64,000 bases of DNA, from contig OX485804.1 in NCBI GenBank assembly GCA_950295325.1, forward strand, positions 15,254,001-15,318,000. The letters are read 5' to 3'. Below, in pieces: positions 10,695 to 22,422 of this stretch (position 1 is its first letter; each line of letters opens with the position of its first letter). Below the pieces are notes generated by a model that was not told the DNA's origin, ran no database searches, and saw nothing but the letters and a program-made list of their open reading frames with translations. This DNA comes from Polytrichum commune (taxonomy: Eukaryota; Streptophyta; Polytrichopsida; Polytrichales; Polytrichaceae). A program made the position numbers and the translations under genes.

Positions 10695-13379
10695 TAGTCC
10701 ACTAGGACTTGCCTAAGCTTTTTTGAAAACCTGCACAATTCATGATAACCTAAGCATGATTCTAGTTGGGAAGCACCTCTTCATTTGTATCTTTATAGAT
10801 GGAAAAGGGTGTTGTGTCTAGGGATAAGGTAGAGGGTGCTAAAACCACTACTTTAAGCATTGGTTATGTTTCTTTTTAGAATTTGAAACGGGGTTCCAAC
10901 ACACCAAAATATGTCTTTGTTTGGATTATGTATGCCAAAATCATAGAAGTTTGAAGTTTCATTGGTAGATTACCCAAGTATGTTAGGGGAGCCTGATGTT
11001 GAGGTGATGAATATTCTCATAATCAATATGTACTTATTATGCAAGATTTTATAATGTTGAATTTAGGCACCCTCATTCTAGGCAACAAGAAGATATCAAT
11101 GACTGCAAGCTTTGCCACTTGATGATGCGAGTCAAAATTCATGCATGTTCCCAAGAACCGTGATTCTTTAGATTTTTTTTCTTGAAGCTATGCATAGCTT
11201 CAGAATGCTATATAGTAAATGAGACCTAAGTCACATGGCACAATATCCCAACCTAAATCATTACTCCCCCATGACCACTCTTCATTGGACATGAAGACAT
11301 TAAAGCCTTCTTTTTGGGTCACAAATCTTTTGGTCACGGTGCACCCACCACAATGACATTTCATGTGGATAGTCCATCCCTTTATGCACTATGATCATTG
11401 CACGAACATTCAATCCCAACTATGATAAGGTATGTGGGCCTAGTGTGGTTGCTCTTTTCAATTGGACACATGCATGTGAGTGGTATCACTACCAACATGT
11501 GAGTTCTAGGTAGTTGTCATGCATTGGTAAAAGAACAATGTGAATTCACTATTGTGGTAGATTTTCATAAATACTAATGACCCATGACAAGTTCTAGAGA
11601 TGCAAGACAATTGTCCATGACTCAAATTGCATGTAGTGTATACAACAAGGTTTGCAATTTTAAACGGACACCAAAATGACACACATTGCGTTGCGGTGAG
11701 ATCGGACTATGTGCTATAAATATAGACATCACATGAACTCAAATGCTCAACACAATCGGGAGGTTTTATAAAATCACTCCAAGAGAAGGATACATTTTGT
11801 TTCATTATTTATCTAGTTTTGCATCTAACCCCTGATTATGAAAATTGAAAAGATAATATACACGATTTGCAATTGCTAATTGAATAAAATAATCTCATGT
11901 TCGACCCAAGGCTCAAGTTTGCATTTTGGAGTTGGAAATGCTCACCATAGGGTCGCATACATGAGGTAGATAGGGGGTAGATGGGTCTTAAGTGGCTCAT
12001 TTTCTTCATCGGACCCCTAGATTTGATCAATATGTGGTTCGATGAGAATCAAAGAGCAAACAACACAAAGACACATGTTTAAAAGATATTGGACTACATC
12101 TTCAAATATTGATGAGTACTCTGCACTCAACAATGAACACAATTGGGAGAACCTATATATCCAATAAAAATTATAAAAAAGAACAAATGTGCACTTCCAA
12201 TAATCATAACTGATTCAAGGGAGGTCCGATTCTCGCAAATGTTTCATTGTAGATTGGTTAATGCAACACAAGTTTTGTTGTGTCAATCTAATTGGTAAAA
12301 ATTGGAGGACTTGAAAAATGAACTAGATAGCACCCACATATATACCAATGTGTTCCCACCCGATTCCCCATTGAGCAGTTGAAGGATTTTGGATATGGAT
12401 GGGCCCTCATTGGTAGGGACCCCAATGGTACTTTGTGCCAAGACCACCGGCCTGCTTTTGCATTGTGATTGGACACCTCGCTTTAAAAAGTGAGCCGCTC
12501 CTCAAGTTTGGTAAGCTTACTCTAGGCTCATGTACTTGTGCTTGACTTCTTGAGGAGACCTTGAATAGAGCACGCCTTCTATGTGCTTCAACACCAAAAA
12601 TTGGGGGGGGGGGGGAGTGGGGACCCATCATGAAGTTGTAAAGTCTTAAAGTTGTAGGAAATTATGGGCCTATAAAGGACACTTCTAACTCCACCAATAT
12701 TTTGGACCGTTGGATTGGGATCATGAAATGTCTAGTATGGAAAGCAAATGTGATACATGAGGATTACCATTTAAGTTGAAAAATGTTATAGAAGGTCAAA
12801 GTGAATATTTTTTTCCTTCAGCGATCCGTACATAGATTCAAATCCTCCCACTTGTGTTAACTAATAAATCTAGAATGATGTCTTTGTTTTGAGCACATAG
12901 TCTAGTTTCATCATAACACGTGTTTTTAGTTGTTTGTTCTTTACTACAACAAGCCTTGCCATCCATCACTTAAATAGAGGCATCTACACCCTTGCATAAG
13001 ACTAGTGTTTAATTAAGGCCCACATACATTACTTGTTGACATGAATCGTATTGTAAAACTTGACATGAATGAGATAACTATGATTATATTGAAGTTTTGG
13101 AAATAGAGTTTAGGAAATACGGACCTCATTTGGTCCTTAAAATGGATAATCCCCAAATTCTAGCATGTCTAGTTGTTTGAGACCAACATAAACATCAACA
13201 CATTAGCAAATCCAAATGTTCCCCACATCAAACACCAAAGTGCACTCATATCACACTCCACAAATACAATCTTGAACCTCAACAAATGGCTATCCAATTA
13301 ACACATTCACTTAAAATGGTTTGACCTATTTTGGGATGCATCATGGATCACTGACGCCCAACTTACACAAGTCCTCAAA
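10695..13379. other. 2.7 kb non-genic with decayed repeats
   Basis: No gene is recognised. A left terminus of the 2350-3091 family lies at about 10829, and fragments of the dispersed repeat with an AGATTGGACTATG core lie at 11690-11775 and 12025-12160. A 13-base G run lies at 12603-12615. Confidence 0.55.
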
Positions 13380-13413
13380 TTTAATTACAAAATACATATA
13401 GGAAAATATTGTG

Positions 13414-13449
<36 letters not shown>

Positions 13450-14160
13450 TAAAACAAGATATCTCACCACTCTATAACCTTTGCCTACTCAAACAAATGA
13501 CAAATGTCTATGCCTTCTCTCATGCTACACAAAGAAACACATAAACAACCTCTATACCAACTGCCATAATAAAGCCATACATGCACTAGGCAACACCCTT
13601 CTAGCATAACCTACCACAAGATACTTCACGCTTGTGAATGCATGCAAACTTGCATATCACTCACATGAGAACACCATCTCATCATGGCTATTCCCTTGTG
13701 TATGCTACCTCCCAAGATGCAAATGCTTGGCAAAACTTAGATCATATATACTCAACATTCTAGGAGCCCCCACCAATGGCCATACCCATGTTCTCACCAC
13801 ACCCCTGTTCTCACCACACCCTAATCTAAAAGTCCAAATCTTCAAATTGTCATACTGCAACAACAATTCCCCTTAGAAGCCAAATCAAGAAAAATAGATA
13901 AATACGCCATACTCCACCCGTTACTAACCCAACAAAGTTGGCAAGTCCCCCCCCCCCCCCCCCCAATCATTACCATAGGCATACAAGGCACCATCCATAC
14001 CTCAACCACCAAAAGCCTAACGGACCTCAACATTCCAGAACATAAGATCCACTAACTCATGGAATCCTTCTCACAAATCTCCACAAGATACCTTGCACAC
14101 ATAATCCTTAACAAAAGAAAACTAGAATAGAAACAACCCCCAATCCCACTTGACTAATAA
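13380..14160 (+). pseudogene. Decayed RLE-type LINE 3' half, copy 2
   Basis: On the plus strand the stretch HNKAIHALGNTLLA, the later ENTISSWLFPC and CKCLAKLRSYILNILG, and FKLSYCNNN correspond in order to the protein encoded at 3653-4408 (HNKAVWEIRKLL, ENTVPTWLLPYTC, CHCNARLKPDIICILG, FIEFTYCND). Several in-frame stops, an internal (TA)n insertion (13416-13446) and an 18-base C run (13947-13964) show decay. The PD of the endonuclease motif is lost (LRSYI replaces LKPDI). No start or RT domain is present. Confidence 0.7.
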
Positions 14161-14194
14161 AACATAAACCCCCCTCTCACCACACCCCATCATA

Positions 14195-14283
14195 GATAGA
14201 TAGATAGATAGAAACTCCGGTCCCAATTAAGGGGCCGGCGTGAATGAAGTGTCCGTTCGTATTGTCAAATGACCCGATGCCCG
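14195..14283 (-). mobile_element. 89-bp retroposed LINE 3'-end (SINE-like) with 12-bp TSD
   Basis: It is flanked by perfect direct repeats CACCCCATCATA at 14183-14194 and 14284-14295. The insert has a (GATA)n run at its left edge, which is a (TATC)n 3' tail if read on the minus strand. Next come GAAACTCCGGTCCC and GGGGCCGGCGTGAATGAAGT, shared with the 3' end of the LINE at 3366. A tail plus a long TSD is the mark of target-primed reverse transcription. It is either an extremely 5'-truncated LINE or a SINE that borrows the LINE 3' end. Confidence 0.85.
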
Positions 14284-14295
14284 CACCCCATCATA

Positions 14296-15680
14296 CATAT
14301 ACTTAGTTATAACTACTAACCTATGGTCCACCTGCCCAAAATAAGTACTAAGCTCTCTCTCCCCCATGGTCACATGAACTAGGGTAAGAGAGGGTGAATG
14401 GACATCGCATGTGTGTAAAAAAAACTATTGACGTTCCTTTTTCTTTTTCTTACATCCCCACATCAAAGATGTGTTATTTCTTGAGTTGGAGACCTACTTA
14501 TTTGAACAACATGAAATAAGTTATTGTGAAGGGTGAAACCTTAGACTACATATATGTGGTTGGAGTAGAGATCAATTTCATTGATCTTACCGGATCATTC
14601 TGAAAGTAATTCTCTTTGAATAAAGCAAAATACACCATTCAAGATGAACCAAAATACAAGAAGCTTTACTTTGATGGGCTAAAAATAAGATTCTTGATGA
14701 GTTGGTGGAAAAAGGGAGAAGCATTGTACAACTAACCTTCTTACTTTATTTGTTACCCCCCCAAAAAAAACAAAAAATTCTAAGAGTCCCACCTCTCATA
14801 CATATGGATGTGATCCGGTGATGGCGCCTCACACCTTCTTGATTTGTGATAATACTCAACATACTCTTGGAAATGCTGTTATAGAACACATCTTCAAAAT
14901 GCGGTATCTCCCATGGCTCCAAACGTCAAATTATGATGCCATGTAAGTATTTTGGCATAAAAATACAAAGGACATATCCAACTCGTCCATATCAAACTAG
15001 ACCCACATTTGAGTGGTAGGTATATTTTGGAAAGGTTTAGTTAAGATTGAACATCATAAAGACATGTGTTACAATGAGATTGGATTGTGTGTTCATATCA
15101 TATCAACTATTCACGGTTCACTTGTTAACATAATTACGAGGGCCTACGTATCACTTAAAAGAAAAAGATATCTTCATATCGACTTCCTATTTTGCATATG
15201 AACTTAGGCCCAATTCACATGGGGAGCCAAGTCCCACTCAAGTTAGCAAGTCCCAACTTTTCAGCTTCAAGAAACCAAAAAAATTGGTTAATTATCATTG
15301 AAGGCGGATCTTGATTGTTTCATGCATAAATAATTCTTGGACTTGTGTTGAGTGTTGGGTCTAGCCTTTTGTCTCACGTCCAAAAACAACTGTCATGTGG
15401 GCATATGTGTCATGTCATACATTGGACTTAGGATCGGGGATCCCATGTGAAGTGGTAAGTCCCAACTTCCATGCTCTCAACGGTTGAGATTGCACATATT
15501 GACCTTGAGTGACTTGAGACTCATGACTTCGGACCCCGTGTGAATTGACCCTTCATGATTAATGCGACTTGAAATGAGAATGTGCGTGCTTCACATTTGC
15601 TACGTGGATGAGACAATTCCCAACTGGATCCAACAGTTAAACTTACGTTTGGAGTTGGCAGTGCCCACAATATAGGGCTG
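14296..15680. other. Non-genic
   Basis: No gene is recognised. A fragment of the dispersed repeat (GAACATCATAAAGACATGTG) lies at about 15010-15150. Confidence 0.5.
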
Positions 15681-15763
15681 GGGCGAACCAACCCATACAC
15701 TGGTTTCTTGGAGGCAAGGGTTCAGGCATCCAACAAGGAACGAGTGTATGAGTTGGTTCACCC
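15681..15763. mobile_element. 83-bp foldback MITE, copy 2
   Basis: It starts GGGCGAACCAACCCATACAC and ends GTGTATGAGTTGGTTCACCC, its near reverse complement. It has the same length and ends as the copy at 10612-10694. Confidence 0.75.
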
Positions 15764-16394
15764 AAATTAAAAGCTACAGTATAAGCTCCGTTAAGTTACT
15801 TCAAGAGTTGTAAAACGCATCATTCAAAGTCCCTTCCTGTAAAAGGGTTCATCGTACACTGCATGCACATGGGCCTGGTGATAAATTCCCAGGAATGTGG
15901 AATGCTTGTCATGTTTCATTGCAGGATGAGAATCAAGTGCACTTCATGGCACGGCTCATCTCATCACACTTTAAGGGGTGTGGGCCTCATCAGCAGTGTT
16001 CCAGGTTGAAGTCTTCAATGCCCTTCAAACGCCATTTAGCCCTTCAAAATATACCTCCCTCAAAACAACCCTTCAAAATGCAACCCCAAATTGAGAATGA
16101 AGACGTCACCTCAAGTCCTCGATATAATCTGCCCGCAACAAGAACCAACATGCATAGGGCATTGTCACTACAAGAAGTGGAGTTAGATGGTTGATTCTTA
16201 ATTCTTCACATTGTACTGGAAACATGTACCATATGTTTCATGTACAAGTTTAATATGAGTTTTGTGTTTCATTCCTATATTCTTGGATTGACGTCTTGGA
16301 TTTGAACCAATTCTTCAGCTCAAGGGTTGAAATTTGATAGCCCTTCAGAATGAAACTCATGTGAGGGCTTCAATCTTGAACACTACTCATCAGT
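15764..16394. other. Non-genic
   Basis: The longest frame (99 codons at 15895) shows no recognisable motif and reads through TTCA-rich sequence. I do not call a gene. Confidence 0.5.
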
Positions 16395-16590
16395 CTCCGG
16401 GGAGATTTTTGGGTAGGATAATCGGCCAAGATCCTCGTGTTTCCAAGTCCAACCAGTTACATGGTCTTTCAGTTTTTCTTTATTGATTTGAGGCATGTTC
16501 CATAGATTCCTCTAAATTGGTTGGCAATTTTCCTAAAGTCTTGAACTTCAACCGGTTACCTCTCAAACTCAATTGGTTCATTTGTAACCA
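16395..16590 (+). repeat. Dispersed repeat C, copy 2
   Basis: It matches 9785-9985 on the same strand and 18950-19160 in reverse complement. It begins near CCGGGGAGATTTTTGGG, which is shared exactly with the inverted copy. Confidence 0.7.
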
Positions 16591-17250
16591 CATCATTTTG
16601 TCTAATTAATGTGGGTTATCATTCAAAGTTACGTGTTGCTATAACTTTTTACTGAAATTATCATTTTTGTATCAATTGAGTTATATTCTCCAATGTGCAT
16701 ACTAACTATTATTTGGGTAAAGAATTATACTTTGAGATAAAAGTTGAAGTAAATGTAACTCCAAATGGTAGCCCACACTAATTAGACAAAACAATGTAGC
16801 GGCCGGTTATCCATGTTCATTGGGCCTTACACGGTCACTCTTTTTAACCCTAACTTCCGAAGCAATCATTTTTTTTATAACAAATTCATACCCTACATTG
16901 ACCCCATCTACCTCATTCATCTGCAAGCGAAATGACTATAAACATCAAGCCAATATGGATATCTATCCGTAGATACTTAATCATCATAATTTGTCCATGA
17001 AGATTTGACAACCAATATCAAATGAAATGCATTCAAAATGACCCTTTCATAGGCTTGGGAAGTTAGTGGTTAATTGATTTTTAAAGAAAATTAAAATTAA
17101 TTTTTTAAAATTAATTTTAAATGAACACCAAGAAAATCGGTGTCACAATAAGTTTGAATTTATAACACAACATCATTTAACATGAGGCCGACTTTGATAC
17201 CAAGAACTATCATTTATTTACACCACATAGCTCTTGAACTTCAATCTAAC
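16591..17250. other. Non-genic
   Basis: AT-rich sequence with no recognisable gene or element. Confidence 0.5.
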
Positions 17251-17910
17251 CACTACATCATTTATGGTATTTAGTGTCACATACATTATTTGCGAAGGGC
17301 CTAAACTAGATGCCTCGAGGTTTCAAAGTGTCACGCCCATCAATTGTTGATATGATTCCATTCACCAACATAAATAACTTCTTCAAGGGAAAAAAACATC
17401 TTCATTATGACATTTAGAGTAGCACATTGGGATATGTTAGATGACAGTCTTGTGTATTACTCCCTCCGTCCCAAAATTATTGTCCTACTCCCCGGAGTTT
17501 AATATCCCAAAATGTTTGTCTGACAAACATTTTGGGATATTAAACTCCGGGGAGTAGGACAATAACTTTGGGACGGAGGGAGTAGTATGCAAGGGAAAGA
17601 TATTTGAGCTTACCAATGGCAAGTGTCGTGCATTTACATTTTAATATGCAAAAGGAAGATATTCTTGAGCATACTAATGGCAAGTGTCATTTGTGTACAC
17701 TTCACTCAACTTGTAGACCATTGTGGAACATAGTCATCCACCTCATAACACTATTGAACATACTCATGCCAAGATATTTGTAACCGCACTCGAACGCAAA
17801 GTGTCGTGAGGCGACGCTTATGGTGAAGTTGTCGATCATCAATTTAACCTAGCATACACTTCAAAGTGACACTATTTCGCATGTGACATTGAATACCATA
17901 AACGGTGTAA
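17251..17910. mobile_element. TIR element family A, copy with both ends
   Basis: The left end CACTACATCATTTATGGTAT and the reverse complement of the right end CATTACACCGTTTATGGTAT are inverted repeats over about 34 bp. After removing the nested Stowaway MITE (17460-17582) the element is about 535 bp and aligns through most of its length with 6559-7762. It has no coding capacity. Confidence 0.75.
17460..17582. mobile_element. Stowaway MITE
   Basis: It begins CTCCCTCCGTCCCAAAATTA and ends with the reverse complement ...GGGACGGAGGGAG. It is bounded by TA at 17458-17459 and 17583-17584. The whole 123 bp folds into a nearly perfect hairpin. The CTCCCTCCGTCCC terminus and TA target are diagnostic of plant Stowaway elements (Tc1/mariner). 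Confidence 0.95.
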
Positions 17911-18030
17911 TGGGAGGATATGTGAAATAATATGGCAAGGAAATGCCGTGTCCCATCAACTTTGAAGTCCATTTGACGCCATTGCAGCATTGATACCACC
18001 CCAACATAACATCATTTGTTGCTTCCCACA
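17911..18030. other. Spacer
   Basis: Nothing recognisable. Confidence 0.4.
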
Positions 18031-18360
18031 ACTCCAATCATAGACTTGCCATTGCAATTGGCCGGTGGTCAACTATCCTAGTCCCTGGAGATAATAGACA
18101 ATGCCGCTTTTGCTTTTGCAATGTAGCTGAAACCGAGGCACACTTTGTGTTGGAGTGTCTCCAATACTACTTCGTTAGGGATAGGTTTCCTTCCCTATTT
18201 CCCCCAAAATGCAATACTAGGCAGTTGTAAGTCTTTTTCCAATTGGACCGTCAAGTTGATATTAGCTTCTATCTCGTGGAGGCCATTGTACTCAAGTTGA
18301 TATTAGCTTCTACTCTGGTCACTTCATCACGGATCACATGTTAGCCTTTTTGACACCATC
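18031..18360 (+). pseudogene. LINE C-terminal zinc-knuckle fragment
   Basis: The frame reads HRLAIAIGRW, then CRFCFC...ETEAHFVLEC and RDRFPSLFPP. This is the C-x2-C ... H-x4-C motif with ETExHFxLxC that closes many plant L1-type reverse transcriptases. An in-frame TAA follows at about 18228, after which homology-like sequence seems to continue. No RT domain is present. It is a short, dead fragment of a LINE lineage different from the one at 3366. Confidence 0.65.
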
Positions 18361-18949
18361 CCAGTGCACTTTTGAGTCCCACAAGCCTTTAGATTGGCTT
18401 CTCAAACTTCAAAATCAATTTCATTTCATCAGAAGAATAATGTTGTGTATGTGCTCGAAACACAAACACCGCATCAAGTTCGATCGCTGACGTGTCTGAA
18501 ACGATCCATGACATGATTGCATAAAGGAAAAAAATTAATCTTCACTGTGATATCTTATAATTTTGCATCTCTACCCCAATCTTCAAAGTTGAAATGACAA
18601 TTTTTGTGATTTGCAATTGCTAAGTGGATGAAACAGATTCCGGCCCAATCCAACAGTGAGTTATGCATGTGGAGATGGAAGTGCCCACAATATTCCGGGC
18701 CCATACCCTAGTCCTATATACCTTAGCTAGTACTGATGTCTAAGTTTAATGAGTGCATCAGGTGTTACAAATAGCGTGCAGATGCATTGATGTCCATTGC
18801 AGTTCACAAAAAAACAGGAACTATTAGATTCTGACACTTGAGTTATTACATGAAAGACGTTGTCCGCTTCCCAGATACTATCATTCTCACCATCTTAAAG
18901 CAACCCAAAAAGTGATGTGATAATTAGCAATAACAATGGAAGACCTATA
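18361..18949. other. Non-genic
   Basis: Nothing recognisable. Confidence 0.4.
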
Positions 18950-19160
18950 ATTGGGGAGAACCGGCAGTTGCGTACAGATGAACCGGTTAAGTTTGAGAAA
19001 TAACCGGTTGAAGTTCAAGACTGCAGGAAAATTACAGATCATTTTAGAGGAATTTATAGAAGAATATACCCCAATTTAACAAAGGAAAACCGAAGGATGT
19101 CAACATGTAACCAGTCGAACTTGCAAACACTAGGATCTCAATTGATTATGCCCAAAAATC
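18950..19160 (-). repeat. Dispersed repeat C, copy 3 (inverted)
   Basis: Its reverse complement starts CCGGGGAGATTTTTGGGCAT and continues with blocks shared with 16395-16590 and 9785-9985 (TTCCTCTAAA, CTTGAACTTCAACCGGTTA). Confidence 0.7.
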
Positions 19161-20929
19161 TCCCCGGTTATTGTGGAAGACCGCACTTAACACACTACTA
19201 GGAAAGATTTCCCTTCATTGTGGTCCACAATATGTGGGGTTGGTGGAGCATAGGTTTTTTCAATTGCATGTTGGCTCAACAAGTGTGGCGACTATGTGGC
19301 CAACATCATGTGGCGACTCTTTGTCAAAAGAGTTTAACCTTGGCCCTTGCAATGCCTCTTTGATCAGCCTCTCGGCAAATCGTTGAAACCTTGTAGTCGA
19401 ATTTGGTTTTTCTTGAGGAGCGGTGTAAGCCACTTTTTTTTACCATAGCCTGGCCAAAGTGGGCAATTTTTCAAATTTTGGTGGCTTTCATCTTGTGTTT
19501 GGTAGTTCGAATTTCATCCATAGTAGGATCATATGGCTATTGCCGGGATGAGTTGGTTATTGCTTGTAACCACCTTCTCCCTCTTCCTGACTCAATGAAG
19601 GAGGAGGTTAGCCAAAGAATAAGCAAGCTATTTACATACGTAGTATTAGGCATAGTCTCAACATAGCAAAACAATAGGCATTTTGAACCCCGAATCTCAA
19701 CTATTGAGGTATGTGGTATAGTTGATAGGATTGATCCCAAGTGAGTCTTGAGGATAGATATAGGTTCATTAAGCCAAGTGATTCACACTCTTAATTTTCT
19801 TATTAAATTTTGACATGAGAATGAATGAGTATGTCTTTTTTGCAATTATCTTTGTGTGTAAAATGTTGATGGTTGAACAATATGATTCGAAGTAAGTAAA
19901 GTTGTGGAATGTGTAGGAGAGGAGGCTGTAAGCATTGAGTTATAGGAGTGAATGCATGTCGCTATAAGCAAAGTAATTAGAGTATGCTAAAAACGAACTT
20001 GAGTGTAACTTAGTTTATTAAAGGCAATAATCCAAGAAAGAAAGGGAAAGACTAAGTGGTAGGTTTGAAGATAAGATGTCAATAGAGATTGAATAGAATG
20101 GAAGTTGTGATTAAAAACGTTATCATGAAATCAATGGCATGGAGGGCATTGTCGTGTTGAGGAGGAATTGAGAAGTTAAAGGCTAAGAGAGTTGATTTTG
20201 AAAGTTGATTAGGGAAATCTTGGCAATAGCCTTGGAGGCGGGTTTACTGTAAGATCTTGAGATGCAAGAAGGATAAAGAAAGGAAGATAGAGTTTTTGGC
20301 AATAAGCAAGGGAGCATGATCACCTAGCCTATGAGAGAAAGTGAAGCCTAATTGCTGAGAAAGGCAATAACCTTTGAAAACCAAAGGAAGTTAGTTGAGA
20401 ACCTTAAGATGAAGAATCAATAAGCTCAAGAAGGGTAATGGCCTAGTAGAGATTGAATATTGATATGACTAGTAGTAGGTTGAGAGGAAGCTAACTCCCA
20501 CAGGGACAGAGAAAGTTAATAGCCTAGTGAGGGCGAAAGAATTTAATGAAGCCTTGGATGGGCACATGTGAGATTAGAGAGAGTTGGAAGGCCATAGCCA
20601 AGCCTTAGGCTGAGAGATGGTCGTGCGAATGATGGACATTACCATAGGGTAAGTATATCGCTACATAGCCTAGCATGTCTACTGCACCTTGTCAAAGCTT
20701 GCAACGAATCTACATGGAGAAATGACAAGGCATAAAGTTACTTTGAGCAAGCAATAGGCTACCAAAGACATTACCTTGGTAGAAAGAAGAACTTTCCCTA
20801 CCGGAGTAAGTTTGTATCCAATGACCTTCATTTGAGCACACAATACAACCTAAATCATATAATAAAGGATATAGCCTACCTTGTTGATGTGTTATTAGTG
20901 TATTAACATGTGTGGCTCATTGAAGACTA
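19161..20929. other. 1.8 kb non-genic, possible LTR-retrotransposon debris
   Basis: No protein motif is recognised. The composition from about 19900 to 20900 (purine-rich, AAGG and GAGAAAG rich) and its position just before an LTR-like segment suggest retrotransposon UTR or LTR debris, but I cannot place boundaries. Confidence 0.4.
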
Positions 20930-21290
20930 TGCAGTCACTCAAAAGATGTTACCCTGGACATTGTCGTGACTATGAGTCATTGACTACTTGCCAAACTTTT
21001 GAGCTTACTGACTAAAAAAATGATGGAATTGGAATGATAGGAGTCCACACATGTAGGATAGAACCACACATGAATGAGAAAACAACAAGGAATTATAAGA
21101 GTGTGAATTAAAATTTTATTAAGGAGGAATAAAGGAGTAAAAGACATAGATTGTTGTTAGAAACCCTTAATCCAATGTGACATCAATCCTTATGGACACT
21201 AGCTCAGCCTTCCCTAGGACCTTGTACCTTGGTTTGTTTTCCTTGGGTTGGTTTAAGTGATAGCAAAGACCGAACTACAAATAGTCTTCC
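20930..21290 (+). repeat. LTR fragment (Ty3/gypsy-like), copy 1
   Basis: It shares long blocks with two places at the right end of the window. Positions 20930-21120 match 58540-58740 (ACTATGAGTCATTGAC, GAGTCCACA, AGAGAAAAC-type). Positions 21115-21285 match 61912-62075 (TAGAAACCCTTAATCCAATG, CCTTGGTTTGTTT, AGTGATAGCAAA). At 62075 this sequence is followed by a PBS-like motif, which marks it as the 3' end of an LTR. Here it instead abuts a LINE fragment. Confidence 0.65.
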
Positions 21291-21294
21291 ATGG

Positions 21295-21560
21295 ATTATT
21301 TGGTGTCAACGGAATGATATGGTTTTTGATGCCCTTCAATGGCTAGTTGAGTAAACTCACCAAGTTGTGTGGGGCTCCTTGATTGACTATGGTTAGCTTG
21401 AGTGGCAACCGACTCTCACTAATTTGGAAAAAGCTCCGGATGGTGCTTATGAAGAGGCACTTCATGAATTTGATTTGGTTTGTTTGTGTGAAAGGACTTA
21501 TTATTGTAATTTGTAGCAATTTGATAGTTACTTGGAAGGTTAGGCCGCGGATAGGCATTA
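21295..21560 (+). pseudogene. LINE C-terminal fragment
   Basis: Frame pieces WIIWCQRNDMVFDALQW, VVWGSLIDYG and LEWQPTLTNLEKAPDGAYEE resemble the extreme C-terminus of plant LINE reverse transcriptases (the W-x-R-N-x-x-x-F segment after the zinc knuckle). Two or more in-frame stops (about 21353, 21388) interrupt it. It lies directly next to the LTR fragment. Confidence 0.55.
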
Positions 21561-22332
21561 TTTCTTGAAAGTCCTCTTGGTTGTTTTGTTTTTCCGAGGA
21601 GGTTGTATATTATTCCTTTGCAATTCATTTGTGCCAATTTGTGCCAAAATGAAATAAAGACATTAACCAGTAACTTCCTAAGAGACCCAATTGGGCTTAT
21701 GATTGACTCTCAAGGCAAATTCATCCAAAAATAAGGTGCGAGGAAGGTCACATTGGGTGTCATTGTATTCCTCATGAAATTATCTTGTTGATCGCGATGT
21801 ACCCATTCCAATATAATAAGATATTTGTTCACAATAAAATTTTAAAGTCAAGAATGAACTTATTTTTCCCCCTTTGTTGTTACATTACTATAAAAAATAA
21901 TTTAATATTATTTTGATTGATTTTTTCTTCTTAATTCAAAGTGTATATTTATTCTTAACGTAATCTTGAAACTTTGGACTGTAATTTTATTGCATATATT
22001 TATCACAATTTCTTGAAGTTAAATTATTCTAAATTAATTATAAGCAAATCATGAAAATCACTAATATTGCTACTGTACTGATGTGATCTTAAGTCATTAG
22101 AAACAACCTTTCTTTAAGATGCAATGAAAGTTAAGGTCAGATGATCTGACAAAACCAAAATACGCTTCAAGAGATTAAGTTAACACATGTGCCATGTTGT
22201 GGGCCATATGTGGACACTTATGATATCTTAATTGGACACCTACTTGTATTTGAGTGATATTTAGCAAGGTAAACATTCAAAAGATGATTGTTATGATGAG
22301 ATTGGACTATGTGTTCAAAATGTAGACAATGT
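21561..22332. other. Non-genic
   Basis: AT-rich with no recognised gene. Part of the dispersed repeat with the AGATTGGACTATGTG core lies at about 22250-22330. Confidence 0.5.
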
Positions 22333-22345
22333 TTTAGGTTAAATA

Positions 22346-22409
22346 GATAGATAGATAGAAACTCCAATCCCTTTTTAGCAAGGGGCCGGCGTGAATAAAG
22401 TGTCTGTTC
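22346..22409 (-). mobile_element. 64-bp retroposed LINE 3'-end (SINE-like) with 13-bp TSD
   Basis: Perfect direct repeats TTTAGGTTAAATA flank it at 22333-22345 and 22410-22422. The insert consists of (GATA)n followed by GAAACTCCAATCCC and GGGGCCGGCGTGAATAAAGT. It is a shorter copy of the unit at 14195-14283, with the same tail orientation. Confidence 0.85.
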
Positions 22410-22422
22410 TTTAGGTTAAATA

